Shown one piece after another: positions 34,677-43,831 of a stretch of DNA of 64,000 bases. The DNA comes from Pseudomonas sp. MM211 (GTDB lineage: Bacteria > Pseudomonadota > Gammaproteobacteria > Pseudomonadales > Pseudomonadaceae): contig NZ_CP081942.1 in NCBI RefSeq assembly GCF_020386635.1, positions 1,736,001-1,800,000 of the forward strand, given 5' to 3'. The notes beneath the pieces were generated by a model. That model did no database searches. It saw only the letters and a program-made list of their open reading frames with translations, and was not told where the DNA came from. Each line of letters begins with the position of its first letter. Position 1 is the first letter of the stretch. The position numbers and the translations under genes are program-made.

Positions 34677-34947
34677 CTAGGGTCTGTTGACGTTTCACGC
34701 ACGGCCGCGCCGGAGCCAGTTTTAGCGCGAGGCAAGGCACGAGGTGCGAAGTTTGGCTGGCCAAATGAGCCACCGAGAAACGCAGCATCGCGCTAAAACT
34801 GGCCCGGCCCTTCGGGTTGCGCGGGAAATCTCGCCATGCGTTGTTGGAGGACTTGGCAAGAGAACAACCATTCCCTGCGTCCTCCGCCTAGCCTGGCGTG
34901 ATTTCTCGCGGCAACGCGGCTCGCGCTGAAACGTCAACAGACCCTAG
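34677..34947. mobile_element. 271-bp palindromic element with 21-bp perfect terminal inverted repeats
   Basis: The left end CTAGGGTCTGTTGACGTTTC(A) at 34677-34697 is the exact inverse of the right end at 34927-34947. Internally a 15-bp perfect inverted repeat GCCAGTTTTAGCGCG occurs at 34715-34729 and 34789-34803, and GGGAAATCTC-type ends pair near 34823 and 34898. There is no coding frame. The CTAG at both ends may be a 4-bp target duplication or part of the repeat. It lies between the histidine kinase and the trpG leader. Confidence 0.82.
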
Positions 34948-35055
34948 CTCCGTTGGATGACGAGCAGTGTGATATTGCACGCCGTAACGCGCTGGGCTAC
35001 TGTGCGGGCAGATAAACGCGAGACCTTCCCCGTGAATGCCAGCAGTACCCTTCTG

Positions 35056-35100
35056 ATGCTAGTCATCAAAGCCCACGCCCGTTGGCGTTGGCGCGCCTGA
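35056..35100 (+). CDS. TrpG leader peptide (second Trp attenuation peptide)
   Basis: 14-codon frame MLVIKAHARWRWRA-stop with two Trp codons, nearly identical to the trpE leader peptide at 26211. An in-frame GTG at 35032 could give a 22-residue form. It lies 154 bases upstream of trpG. A hairpin CCGGC-CAT-GCCGG (35112-35124) follows without a clean T-run. Twin Trp leaders would place trpE and trpGDC under the same tryptophanyl-tRNA signal although the island separates them. Confidence 0.82.
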   Translation: MLVIKAHARWRWRA

Positions 35101-35254
35101 TCTCTTTTTCTCCGGCCATGCCGGAAGATTCTCTCTGCCTTGCTCCAGCCCCAGACGTTCATTGTTCCCAGCATGAAATAATGCGGGTACCCATGAGGGT
35201 GTTGATAACAAGGCGATTGGCTGAAGAGCAGTAAATCAAAGGGTTAAATCTAAA

Positions 35255-35851
35255 ATGCTGCTGATGATCGACAACTACGACTCCTTTACCTACAACGTGG
35301 TGCAGTACCTGGGCGAGCTGGGTGCCGATGTTCACGTTATCCGTAACGATGAACTGACCATTGCTCAAATCGAGGCGTTGCAGCCCGAGCGCATCGTCGT
35401 CTCTCCAGGGCCGTGCACGCCCACCGAAGCTGGGGTCTCCATCGAGGCCATCATGCATTTCGCTGGCAAGCTGCCGATCCTCGGCGTCTGCCTGGGCCAC
35501 CAGAGCATTGGTCAGGCCTACGGCGGTGATGTGGTGCGCGCCCGTCAGGTGATGCACGGCAAGACCAGCCCGGTGTTCCATGAGGACAAAGGCGTGTTCG
35601 CCGGCCTTAACAATCCGCTCACCGTGACCCGCTATCACTCCCTGGTGGTCAAGCGTGACAGCCTTCCGGACTGCCTGGAAATCACCGCCTGGACGGCCAA
35701 TGAAGATGGCTCCGTCGACGAGATCATGGGTCTGCGTCACAAGACCCTGAACGTCGAGGGCGTGCAGTTTCACCCTGAGTCGATTCTTACCGAGCAGGGC
35801 CATGAACTGTTCGCCAACTTCCTCAAGCAGACCGGAGGCGTGCGCGCATGA
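35255..35851 (+). CDS. trpG: TrpG, anthranilate synthase component II (glutaminase)
   Basis: Class I glutamine amidotransferase supplying ammonia to TrpE; in pseudomonads it can also serve PabB. The 198-residue protein starts [19 protein letters not shown], with nucleophile Cys in [10 protein letters not shown] (near 79) and the His-Glu of FHPES (near 170). It overlaps trpD by 4 bases (ATGA). It is first in trpGDC, downstream of a Trp leader. Confidence 0.96.
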   Translation: MLLMIDNYDSFTYNVVQYLGELGADVHVIRNDELTIAQIEALQPERIVVSPGPCTPTEAGVSIEAIMHFAGKLPILGVCLGHQSIGQAYGGDVVRARQVMHGKTSPVFHEDKGVFAGLNNPLTVTRYHSLVVKRDSLPDCLEITAWTANEDGSVDEIMGLRHKTLNVEGVQFHPESILTEQGHELFANFLKQTGGVRA

Positions 35852-36894
35852 ACATCAAGGAAGCCCTCAACCGCATCGTCACCCAGCTGGATCTGTCCAC
35901 CGAGGAAATGCGCGACGTGATGCGCGAAATCATGACCGGGCAGTGCACCGACGCGCAGATCGGCGCCTTTCTCATGGGCATGCGCATGAAGAGCGAGACC
36001 ATCGACGAGATCGTCGGGGCTGCCAGCGTGATGCGTGAACTGGCCTCGCCGGTGGAGATCGCTGCTGAACGGCTGGTCGACACCTGCGGTACCGGTGGCG
36101 ACGGCATGAATATCTTCAACGTCTCCACCGCGGCGGCCTTCGTCGTCGCTGCGGCGGGTGGCAAAGTGGCCAAGCACGGCAACCGTGCTGTCTCGGGCAA
36201 GAGCGGCAGTGCCGACCTGCTCGAGGCCGCTGGTGTCTATCTGGGTCTCACGCCAGTACAGGTGGCGCGCTGCGTCGAGACCGTCGGTGTCGGCTTCATG
36301 TTCGCGCCGTCCCATCACGGCGCGATGAAGCACGCCATCGGCCCACGTCGTGAGCTCGGCCTACGTACGCTGTTCAATATGCTCGGCCCGATGACTAACC
36401 CGGCTGGCGCCAAGCACCAGGTGGTTGGCGTATTCAGCCAGGCGCTGTGCCGGCCGATGGCCGAAGTGCTGCAGCGCCTTGGCAGCGAGCATGTGCTGGT
36501 AGTGCATGCGCAGGATGGTCTCGATGAGATAAGCCTGGCGGCGCCCACCTTCGTCGCCGAGCTGAAGAATGGTGTGGTCAGCGAGTACCGCATCCAGCCC
36601 GAAGACTTTGGCATCAAGAGTCAGAGCCTGATCGGCTTGACCGTTGACGGCGCCGTGCAGTCGTTGGAACTGATCCGCGATGCGCTGGGCCGCCGCAAGA
36701 GCGAGGTCGGCCAGAAGGCTGCCGATATCATCGTGCTCAATGCCGGTGCTGCGCTGTATGCCGCAGACCATGCCGACAACCTGAGCGATGGCATGAGCCT
36801 GGCTCATGACGCGCTGCACACCGGCCTAGCCCGGGAAAAGATGGAAGAGTTGGTGTCCTTTACCGCGGTATTCAAACAGGAGAATGAAGGGTGA
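35848..36894 (+). CDS. trpD: TrpD, anthranilate phosphoribosyltransferase
   Basis: Transfers phosphoribose from PRPP to anthranilate. The 348-residue protein carries the PRPP-binding DTCGTGGDG (near 76-84), [33 protein letters not shown], and [31 protein letters not shown]. It overlaps trpG by 4 bases and trpC as GTGA, so the three genes form one coupled operon. Confidence 0.96.
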   Translation: MNIKEALNRIVTQLDLSTEEMRDVMREIMTGQCTDAQIGAFLMGMRMKSETIDEIVGAASVMRELASPVEIAAERLVDTCGTGGDGMNIFNVSTAAAFVVAAAGGKVAKHGNRAVSGKSGSADLLEAAGVYLGLTPVQVARCVETVGVGFMFAPSHHGAMKHAIGPRRELGLRTLFNMLGPMTNPAGAKHQVVGVFSQALCRPMAEVLQRLGSEHVLVVHAQDGLDEISLAAPTFVAELKNGVVSEYRIQPEDFGIKSQSLIGLTVDGAVQSLELIRDALGRRKSEVGQKAADIIVLNAGAALYAADHADNLSDGMSLAHDALHTGLAREKMEELVSFTAVFKQENEG

Positions 36895-37727
36895 GCATTC
36901 CCACCGTTCTGGAAAAGATCCTCGCCCGCAAAGCCGAGGAGGTCGCGGCCCGACGTGCGATCGTCAGCCTGGCCGAGGTCGAGCGCGAAGCGCGCGCGGC
37001 CGATGCGCCACGTGGCTTTGCCGCCGCGCTGATCGAGAAGGCCAAGAGCAAGCAGCCGGCGGTGATCGCCGAGATCAAGAAGGCATCGCCCAGCAAGGGT
37101 GTGCTCCGTGAAAACTTCGTGCCGGCGGAAATTGCCCAGAGCTATCAGGATGGCGGCGCGACCTGCCTGTCGATCCTCACCGATATCGACTTCTTTCAGG
37201 GCGCAGACCGCTACCTACAGGAAGGGCGTGCGGCGTGTTCGCTGCCGGTGATCCGCAAGGATTTCATGATCGACCCGTACCAGATCGTCGAGGCGCGGGC
37301 ATTGGGTGCCGACTGCGTGCTGCTGATCGTCTCGGCACTGTCCGATGCGCAGATGGGTGAGCTGGCGGCAACGGCCAAGGCCTTCGATCTCGACGTGCTG
37401 GTGGAGGTGCATGACGGCGATGAACTCGAGCGCGCACTGAACGTGCTGGACACGCCCCTGGTCGGCGTGAACAACCGTAACCTGCACACCTTCGAGGTCA
37501 ATCTGGAAACCACCCTGGATCTGCTGCCGCGCATTCCCCGCGACCGTCTGGTGGTTACCGAAAGCGGCATCCTCAACCGTGCCGACGTGGAGCTGATGGA
37601 AATCAGCGACGTGTATGCCTTCCTGGTCGGTGAAGCGTTCATGCGTGCGGACAATCCGGGCGCCGAACTGGAGCGTCTGTTCTTCCCCGAGCGTAAGCGT
37701 TTTATCGTCAGCCCTGATGTTGACTGA
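36891..37727 (+). CDS. trpC: TrpC, indole-3-glycerol-phosphate synthase
   Basis: TIM-barrel enzyme converting CdRP to indole-3-glycerol phosphate. The 278-residue protein starts with GTG ([18 protein letters not shown]), with AGGAG eight bases upstream. Signatures are [13 protein letters not shown] (catalytic Lys), [20 protein letters not shown] and [17 protein letters not shown]. It is monofunctional, with no TrpF fusion. It is the last gene of trpGDC; the downstream hairpin is interrupted by a 140-bp element. Confidence 0.95.
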   Translation: MSIPTVLEKILARKAEEVAARRAIVSLAEVEREARAADAPRGFAAALIEKAKSKQPAVIAEIKKASPSKGVLRENFVPAEIAQSYQDGGATCLSILTDIDFFQGADRYLQEGRAACSLPVIRKDFMIDPYQIVEARALGADCVLLIVSALSDAQMGELAATAKAFDLDVLVEVHDGDELERALNVLDTPLVGVNNRNLHTFEVNLETTLDLLPRIPRDRLVVTESGILNRADVELMEISDVYAFLVGEAFMRADNPGAELERLFFPERKRFIVSPDVD

Positions 37728-37731
37728 CTGA

Positions 37732-37911
37732 ATACGACAACGGCGCCCGACAGGCCGTGTGAAAACGTAGCGAGCGAAGGTCAGGCAAGGCAAAAACCGG
37801 CGAAAAAGCGCAGTTTACGAGTTGTAAATGAGCATTTTGAGCTGGTTTTTAACGCCGCATGACCGAGCGCAGTAGTTTTCACACTGCCTGCCGAGGGCGC
37901 CATTGTCGTAT
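37732..37911. terminator. trpC/nadC intergenic hairpin split by an insertion
   Basis: Arms ATACGACAACGGCGCCC (37732-37748) and GGGCGCCATTGTCGTAT (37895-37911) pair at 16 of 17 positions. Without the inserted element and one copy of CCGA they would form a tight hairpin with a two-base GA loop between the convergent trpC and nadC genes. No T-run flanks it, so its terminator role is probable but unproven. Confidence 0.7.
37751..37890 (+). mobile_element. 140-bp palindromic MITE-like element, copy B
   Basis: Same sequence as copy A (32031-32170) except for two bases, with identical length and ends (CAGGCCGTGTGAAAAC ... GTTTTCACACTGCCTG). It is flanked by the direct repeat CCGA (37747-37750 and 37891-37894), fitting a 4-bp target duplication. 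It is inserted precisely in the loop of the trpC/nadC intergenic hairpin. No coding capacity is seen. Confidence 0.85.
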
Positions 37912-37922
37912 CTGGCGGCCGC

Positions 37923-38771
37923 TTAGAGCGACAGGCGCATGGACAGGTCCACCGCCTTGACGTCCTTGGTCAGGGTGCCGATGGATACGTAATCCACGCC
38001 CGTCTCGGCAATGCTGCGCAAGGTGCTTTCGTTCACGCCGCCAGAGGCTTCGAGTTTGGCGCGGCCGGCATTGATACTCACGGCGCGGCGCATATCCTCG
38101 AGCGACAGCTCATCAAGCATGACGATATCGGCTCCAGCAGCCAGGGCCTGTTCGAGTTCTTCCAGGCTTTCCACTTCCACTTCGACCGGTTTGCCGGGTG
38201 CGATGTGGCGTGCAGCAGCCACTGCGGCTTCGATACCTCCACACGCGGCGATGTGGTTCTCCTTTATAAGGAAGGCGTCGAACAGCCCGATGCGGTGGTT
38301 GTGGCAGCCGCCCTGGGTCACTGCATACTTCTGCGCCAGGCGCAGGCCGGGCAGGGTCTTGCGGGTATCGAGCAGTTTGACCTCAGTGCCTTGCACCAGC
38401 GCGGCGTAATGTTGGCAGCGGGTCGCCACGGCCGACAGGGTCTGCAGGAAGTTCAGCGCGCTGCGTTCGCCGCTAAGCAGCGCCCGTGCCGGGCCTTCGA
38501 GGTGGAACAGCGCCTGGTTAGGCGTTACCCGCTGGCCATCCTGCACCTGCCAGTGCACCGCTACACGCGGGTCGAGTTGACGGAATACTTCGTCTACCCA
38601 GGCAGTGCCGCAGACCACCGCATCTTCTCGGGTGATCACCGTGGCATGGGCCAGGCGCGATTCGGGGATCAGTTGGGCGGTGATGTCGCCACTGCCAATA
38701 TCTTCGCGCAAGCTGCGACGGACGTTGGCCTCGATTTCGGCGCGGAGCTCGGTGAGCAGTAGATTCGGCAT
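37923..38771 (-). CDS. nadC: NadC, quinolinate phosphoribosyltransferase
   Basis: Converts quinolinate and PRPP to nicotinate mononucleotide in de novo NAD synthesis. The 282-residue protein starts [31 protein letters not shown], with [60 protein letters not shown] in shorter family blocks, and the C-terminal [16 protein letters not shown]. It converges on trpC and is divergent from the DUF1631 gene. In PAO1 nadC, DUF1631 and ampDE lie elsewhere, not next to trpC. Confidence 0.95.
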   Translation of the reverse strand: MPNLLLTELRAEIEANVRRSLREDIGSGDITAQLIPESRLAHATVITREDAVVCGTAWVDEVFRQLDPRVAVHWQVQDGQRVTPNQALFHLEGPARALLSGERSALNFLQTLSAVATRCQHYAALVQGTEVKLLDTRKTLPGLRLAQKYAVTQGGCHNHRIGLFDAFLIKENHIAACGGIEAAVAAARHIAPGKPVEVEVESLEELEQALAAGADIVMLDELSLEDMRRAVSINAGRAKLEASGGVNESTLRSIAETGVDYVSIGTLTKDVKAVDLSMRLSL

Positions 38772-39063
38772 GTGGCCTCCGATTGGCTGAGGCGGCGATT
38801 ATAGGGGGAGTCGCCGGCGGTGCTACGTTCATCGGCTAAAAATGAACCCTGGCGGTAACACTCGGTCACATGCGCGTACTTGGTGACGACAGCCCCAGGC
38901 ACCTGTGACGCAGGTCATATCTGTAAGTATTTGCTTTGGTATCTCCAGCAGCATTCCTATATTGTTGTGCTATGGAAGTATTGACGTCACATCGTTGACG
39001 TTAAGATGACTTTTGCCTTCCTGATCCAGCTTGCTCCGTCAGCGCCGAGCGCAGGAGATCGTG

Positions 39064-41361
39064 ATGAAAACCGATGCCAACGTGGTGCATCTGAACAAAA
39101 TGGTTTCTGACACGGCTCACACGGCGGCTGTAAGGCTACCTGCGTCTATCGTTCTGGTTCGCGATCGGGCTGCCACGCAGCTCAAGCAGGCTCTGCAAGC
39201 ATTATTCGACAATGCTGATGACACCCTGTTCGACATGGCCGATCGCGCCACGAGCAACGCCGAGCAGAATGCGTTTTTCGAAGCCATGCGCGACCTGCGT
39301 CTCAAACGCAAAGGTATTGAGCGTGGCTTTCTACAGAAGGTTTTCGAATCCTTCGCCAGTCTGAATCAATATGTGGTTGGCAAAGCGCCGACACTCGATG
39401 CGGTTTCCTTCGACAGTCTGTCGCTTGTGCAGAACGATGAGCTTGAAGAAACCGTCGCACTGGATTCCATGATTGCCAAGGTGATGAGCCGCGACCAAGT
39501 GGCGCTCACCCACTTGACCACTCGCCTCAATGCCGTGGTCAGCAAGAAACTCGATGACAAATCCAACCCGCTTGGGCCGGTTTCGCTTAGCGAGCTGTTC
39601 CTCGATTCGTGCAGCGGTCTGGGCGTCGAGATCAAAGTCAAACTGATCATCCTCAAGTTGTTCGAGAAATACGTGTTGAGTGGCCTCGAACAACTCTATG
39701 GCGATGCCAACGGCATTCTGGTCGAGGCTGGCGTGTTGCCCGAGTTGAAGTCCACGTCGGCTCGTCGTCCTGCCAGCTCCAATCGTCCTACCCGTCATGA
39801 GCAGGCAGAAAGCGTTGACCTGTCTGCCGCAGGTTACGGCGACGACGAGGTGCGTGAAGTCTTCGGTGCGTTGCAGGAGCTGCTGTCGCAGTCCCGTAAT
39901 GACGAATCCACACGGCGTCAGGCGCCGGCCAATGCGATGCCGATTTCCACCAATGACTTGATGCGTTTGCTGTCGCACATGCAGCAGCGCGCACCCATTC
40001 AGGCGCCGATGGATGTCGATCTGCGCGCGCAATTGGAACATCTGCTGACTCGCGCCAGCGCCAAGAGCGGTCGGGTGCGGGTGGTAGGCGAAGTCGATGA
40101 AGACGTTATCAACCTGGTGTCGATGCTGTTCGAGTTCATCCTTGATGACCGCAGCCTGCCGGACTCGTTGAAAGCGCTGATCGCGCGCCTGCAGATTCCT
40201 ATGCTCAAGGTCGCCGTTATCGACAAGACCTTTTTCAGTCGTGGTAGTCACCCAGCGCGCCGCTTGCTCAATGAGATCGCGACTGCGGCGTTGGGCTGGG
40301 GCGAGCATGACCACAGCCAGCGCGACAGCCTGTATCAGAAAATCGAACAAGTGGTGCAGCGGCTGCTCAACGACTTTACCGACGATCCTGCGATCTTCTC
40401 CGAGTTGCTGGCGGATTTCCTGGCCTTTACCGGTGATGAACGTCGGCGCAGCGAACTGCTCGAGCAGCGTACCCGCGATGCCGAAGAAGGCAGTGCACGT
40501 GCTGAGTTGGCGCGCCGCGAGGTCGAGCAGGCGCTAAATGAGCGGCTGCTGGGCAAAACAATGCCAGAAGTGGTCGTGCGCCTACTCCGTGAGGCCTGGA
40601 GCAAGGTCATGATGCTGACGTGCCTCAAGCACGGCACCGACTCCGAGCAATGGCTGGCATCTCTGGCCACTATGGACGATTTGATCTGGAGCGTGGAGCT
40701 TCACGAGAATCCCGAGGCGCGTCTGCATCTGCTTGAGCTGGTGCCCGGTTTGCTCAAGGCGCTGCGTGAAGGAATGGCCAGCGCCGCGTTCGATCCGTTC
40801 TCTACCAGTGAATTCTTCGCACAGCTCGAAGCGTTGCACGTGCAGGCATTCCAGCGTTTCAAGCGCTCCCTGCCCGATGCCGAGCGCAGTTCTTCAAGCG
40901 AGTCGGACGATGTTCAGCGTTCGGCACTCTCTGCCGTCGGCATTGAATTGCCTTTGCTTGAATTGCCTCCTGAAGATGAAGAGAGCGTTTCGGCCATGGT
41001 CGAAGTGCTCGAGGAGATCGTCTTGCTCGCGCCAGGGCAGACGCGTGTCGAAGAAGAAGAGCCGGTAATCGCCAGCGATGACGAGGCGCTGCAGCATGTA
41101 GATGCACTGCGCGTCGGTAGCTGGGTCGAGTTTCAGGAAGACGAAGAACACAAGTTGCGCTGTAAATTGGCCGCGATCATCAAGCCAACCGGTAAATTCA
41201 TCTTCGTCAATCGTACGGGGATGAAGGTATTGGAGAAGTCCCGCGCTGGCCTGGCGATCGAGTTTCATCGCAATGCCGTGCGCCTGCTGGACGATGCGTT
41301 GCTGTTCGACCGTGCGTTGGAGTCGGTAATCGGCAATTTGCGCCGTCTAAAGAACGCCTGA
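39064..41361 (+). CDS. DUF1631 family protein
   Basis: 765-residue cytoplasmic protein of unknown function, starting MKTDANVVHLNKMVSDTAH, with AGGAG six bases upstream. There is no signal peptide or clear transmembrane helix. The middle is helix-rich with acidic linkers (about 620-690: SSSSESDDVQ, PPEDEESV, RVEEEEP). The C-terminal about 90 residues (LRVGSWVEFQEDEEHKLRCKLAAIIKPTGKFIFVNRTGMKVLEK) resemble a PilZ-like small beta-barrel, suggesting c-di-GMP-type or protein binding; that is inference. In PAO1 a homologue also lies between nadC and ampD. It is sometimes mislabelled as thymidine phosphorylase. Confidence 0.85.
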   Translation: MKTDANVVHLNKMVSDTAHTAAVRLPASIVLVRDRAATQLKQALQALFDNADDTLFDMADRATSNAEQNAFFEAMRDLRLKRKGIERGFLQKVFESFASLNQYVVGKAPTLDAVSFDSLSLVQNDELEETVALDSMIAKVMSRDQVALTHLTTRLNAVVSKKLDDKSNPLGPVSLSELFLDSCSGLGVEIKVKLIILKLFEKYVLSGLEQLYGDANGILVEAGVLPELKSTSARRPASSNRPTRHEQAESVDLSAAGYGDDEVREVFGALQELLSQSRNDESTRRQAPANAMPISTNDLMRLLSHMQQRAPIQAPMDVDLRAQLEHLLTRASAKSGRVRVVGEVDEDVINLVSMLFEFILDDRSLPDSLKALIARLQIPMLKVAVIDKTFFSRGSHPARRLLNEIATAALGWGEHDHSQRDSLYQKIEQVVQRLLNDFTDDPAIFSELLADFLAFTGDERRRSELLEQRTRDAEEGSARAELARREVEQALNERLLGKTMPEVVVRLLREAWSKVMMLTCLKHGTDSEQWLASLATMDDLIWSVELHENPEARLHLLELVPGLLKALREGMASAAFDPFSTSEFFAQLEALHVQAFQRFKRSLPDAERSSSSESDDVQRSALSAVGIELPLLELPPEDEESVSAMVEVLEEIVLLAPGQTRVEEEEPVIASDDEALQHVDALRVGSWVEFQEDEEHKLRCKLAAIIKPTGKFIFVNRTGMKVLEKSRAGLAIEFHRNAVRLLDDALLFDRALESVIGNLRRLKNA

Positions 41362-41508
41362 GTCCGCTCTCTGCGCAACCTGTTCCTCCCCCTTGCGGCC
41401 TAATTAGGCCGCAAGTCGTTTCAGCCGCCTGTAAACGCTTTCACCTCGCCGCAACTTGCGCTGCAGCCTGAACAGCCCCTAGAGTGTGCGCTCGTTCGGG
41501 GAGCACGT

Positions 41509-42072
41509 ATGCACAAGCAACTCGAAGACGGCTGGTATCAAGGGATTCAGCACTGTCCTTCGCCCAATTTCAATGAGCGCCCGCAGGCTGAGATTTCCTT
41601 GCTGGTGATTCATAACATCAGCCTGCCGCCTGGCCAGTTCGGCACCGGACAGGTGCAGGCGTTCTTCAGTAACTGTCTGCAAGCCGATGCGCATCCGTAC
41701 TTTGCCGGTATCGCCAGCATGGCGGTGTCAGCGCACTTTCTGATCGAGCGTGACGGTACCGTTATCCAGTTCGTATCGTGCCTGGATCGTGCCTGGCATG
41801 CCGGTGTTTCCTGTTTTGATGGCAGGGAGAACTGCAACGACTTCTCTCTGGGAATCGAGCTCGAAGGAACCGATCACCTGCCGTTCACGGACGCGCAGTA
41901 CGCTGCGCTGACCGAATTGACCCGCGTGCTGCAGAGCGCGTATCCGGCGATTACCGTCGAACGTATCTGCGGGCATAGCGATATCGCGCCTGGGCGCAAG
42001 ACCGATCCGGGGCCTGCATTCGACTGGACGCGGCTGCGCCGCGCATTGATGACTGATAAGGAGGCATCATGA
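41509..42072 (+). CDS. ampD: AmpD, cytoplasmic 1,6-anhydro-MurNAc-L-alanine amidase
   Basis: Zn amidase that strips stem peptides from anhydro-muropeptides during peptidoglycan recycling. Loss raises AmpR-activating muropeptides and AmpC. The 187-residue protein shows the N-acetylmuramoyl-L-alanine amidase_2 fold with zinc ligands in VIHNIS (His near 35), ICGHSDIAPGRKTDPG (His and Asp near 154-166) and SLGIELEG. There is no signal peptide. It overlaps ampE by 4 bases (ATGA). Confidence 0.94.
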   Translation: MHKQLEDGWYQGIQHCPSPNFNERPQAEISLLVIHNISLPPGQFGTGQVQAFFSNCLQADAHPYFAGIASMAVSAHFLIERDGTVIQFVSCLDRAWHAGVSCFDGRENCNDFSLGIELEGTDHLPFTDAQYAALTELTRVLQSAYPAITVERICGHSDIAPGRKTDPGPAFDWTRLRRALMTDKEAS

Positions 42073-42905
42073 GTTTCCTGGTGTTGCTGCTGGTGCTGTG
42101 GATCGAAAAGTTCTCCTCCTGGCGCCAGCGTGTTCAACATGACGAGCCCTGGCTGCGTGCGCTCGGGCGCCTGGAGCGTAGCGGCACGACCAGCGATTCG
42201 CCGTGGCTGGCGATCATCCTGCTGGTTGGTGTGCCGCTGTTGATACTGGCGTTGATCCTGAAGTTGCTCGCGCCGCTGGCCTATGGCTGGCTGCTTTTGC
42301 CGTTACACCTGCTGGTGGTGACCTACAGCCTTGGCCGTGGCGACCTGCTGGCCGCCCTCGGGCCTTTTCGTGACAGCTGGCGGCGCGGTGATGGCGAAGC
42401 GGCCTACCTGGTGGCGCAGCGTGATCTGGGTGTCGACGGCGAGGGTGAAGCCACGCTGCTGCCCAACGTACAGACCTTCATGGTCTGGCAGGCGTACCAG
42501 AGCTTTTTCGCGGTGATCTTCTGGTATGTCCTGCTCGGGCCTCTGGCTGCGCTGGCTTATCGGCTGCTGGCGTTGCTCGTCGAGCACACTCAGTCCGATG
42601 CCCTGCGTGAGCGTGCTGGTCAGTTGCGTCATGCCTTCGATTGGTTGCCGGTGCGTGTGCTGGCTGCCAGCTTTGCGCTGGTCGGCAATTTCATCGCTGT
42701 GAGCCGTGCTCTGCTCCACGAAGCCCTCAGTTGGGATATCTCCGCTGCCCAACTGGCCTCCGGGGCCGCCCGCGCCGCAGCCGAGACACCGGAGCCGCTG
42801 CTGGGCGAAGCCGGCGTGGCCACGCTGGACAGCCTGTGGCAATTGCTGGTGCGCACTGCCATCCTCTGGTTCGCCGCCATTGCCCTGTGGACGCTGTTGT
42901 TTTAG
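42069..42905 (+). CDS. ampE: AmpE, inner-membrane regulatory protein
   Basis: 278-residue membrane protein with about four transmembrane regions (near 1-12, 48-90, 145-175 and 258-278) and a soluble loop containing LERSGTTSDSP and AYLVAQRDLGVDGEGEATLLPNVQTFMVWQAYQS in family order. It is a proposed sensory partner of AmpD in beta-lactamase regulation; the mechanism is not established. It is coupled to ampD by ATGA and overlaps tatD tail to tail by 3-4 bases. Confidence 0.9.
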   Translation: MSFLVLLLVLWIEKFSSWRQRVQHDEPWLRALGRLERSGTTSDSPWLAIILLVGVPLLILALILKLLAPLAYGWLLLPLHLLVVTYSLGRGDLLAALGPFRDSWRRGDGEAAYLVAQRDLGVDGEGEATLLPNVQTFMVWQAYQSFFAVIFWYVLLGPLAALAYRLLALLVEHTQSDALRERAGQLRHAFDWLPVRVLAASFALVGNFIAVSRALLHEALSWDISAAQLASGAARAAAETPEPLLGEAGVATLDSLWQLLVRTAILWFAAIALWTLLF

Positions 42906-43684
42906 TCCTGCCAGCCGAACAGCTGCATGGCGTTGCGGCTGCTGGCCGCCGCCAGCGCTTCTGGGGCAACCCCGAGCAGCGGTGCCAGTTCACGGCAGAT
43001 GTCTGGCAGGTGAGCGGGGCTGTTGCGCAGATTAGGATGCATGGCCGGCGCCATGTCCGGTGAGTCGGTCTCAAGCACGATGACATCCAGCGGTAGCTTT
43101 GCAATCACTTGGCGCAGGCGTTTGGCCTGGGGCCAGGTCGGTGCCCCGCCGAGGCCGAGCTTGAACCCTAGCTTCAGGTATTCTCTGGCTTCCTCGTAGC
43201 TGCCGGCAAAGGCGTGGATGATGCCAGCGCGGGGCAATTTGAAGCGCTTTAATGCGGCGATTACGGGTGCATGGGCTCGGCGCACGTGCAGCAGAGCCGG
43301 CAACTCGAAGCGTTCCGCCAGCGCCAGTTGCGCCTCGAAGAGTGATTGTTGGCGGTCGCGATCGAGTTCTTCCAAGTAGTAATCCAGGCCGAACTCGCCG
43401 ATGGCGCAGAGTTTCTTGTGACCGTGTAGGCGCTCCAGCCAGTCCTGCAGCAACTGAAGATCTTCGGCACGGTGCTCATTCAGGTAAACCGGATGCAGGC
43501 CGAAAGCCGCGTACAGTCCCTCGTGCACCTGCACCTGATCCCACAGGCGTTGCCAGTTGCCGTGCTCGACACCCAGTACCACGAGCCGCTCTACGCCGAG
43601 CGTGCGGGCTTGCGCCAGTACCTCGATGCGGTCGTTATCGAAGTCGGGAAAGTCGAGATGGGTGTGGGTGTCGATCAGTTGCAT
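42902..43684 (-). CDS. TatD-family metal-dependent hydrolase
   Basis: 260-residue TIM-barrel amidohydrolase-like nuclease/deacylase. It has the metal motif IDTHTHLD (about 4-11), GEFGLDYY (about 97), LLHVRRAH (about 132), IIHAFAGS and LETDSPDMAP (about 205). TatD proteins are Mg-dependent DNases linked to DNA repair; this paralogue's substrate is unknown. It converges with ampE (overlapping stops) and is divergent from the asmA-like gene. Confidence 0.9.
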   Translation of the reverse strand: MQLIDTHTHLDFPDFDNDRIEVLAQARTLGVERLVVLGVEHGNWQRLWDQVQVHEGLYAAFGLHPVYLNEHRAEDLQLLQDWLERLHGHKKLCAIGEFGLDYYLEELDRDRQQSLFEAQLALAERFELPALLHVRRAHAPVIAALKRFKLPRAGIIHAFAGSYEEAREYLKLGFKLGLGGAPTWPQAKRLRQVIAKLPLDVIVLETDSPDMAPAMHPNLRNSPAHLPDICRELAPLLGVAPEALAAASSRNAMQLFGWQD

Positions 43685-43831
43685 AGTGTTCTGCCGGGCA
43701 GGTGAAGAGTGGTTTGAACGGTGCCTGCGTACAAATGGGGTGCAACATTCTGTGAGTCATTCCTGCCGTTGGCCAGTCGAACCTCACAGGGACGGCGGTT
43801 GTGGGGATCGCCGAAAGCAAAGGGCGGCCGC

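Noticed and set aside
38981..39001. TTGACGT direct repeat (14-base period) upstream of the DUF1631 gene
   Set aside because: It is short and could be chance or part of a -35 region; there is no regulator context to support it.
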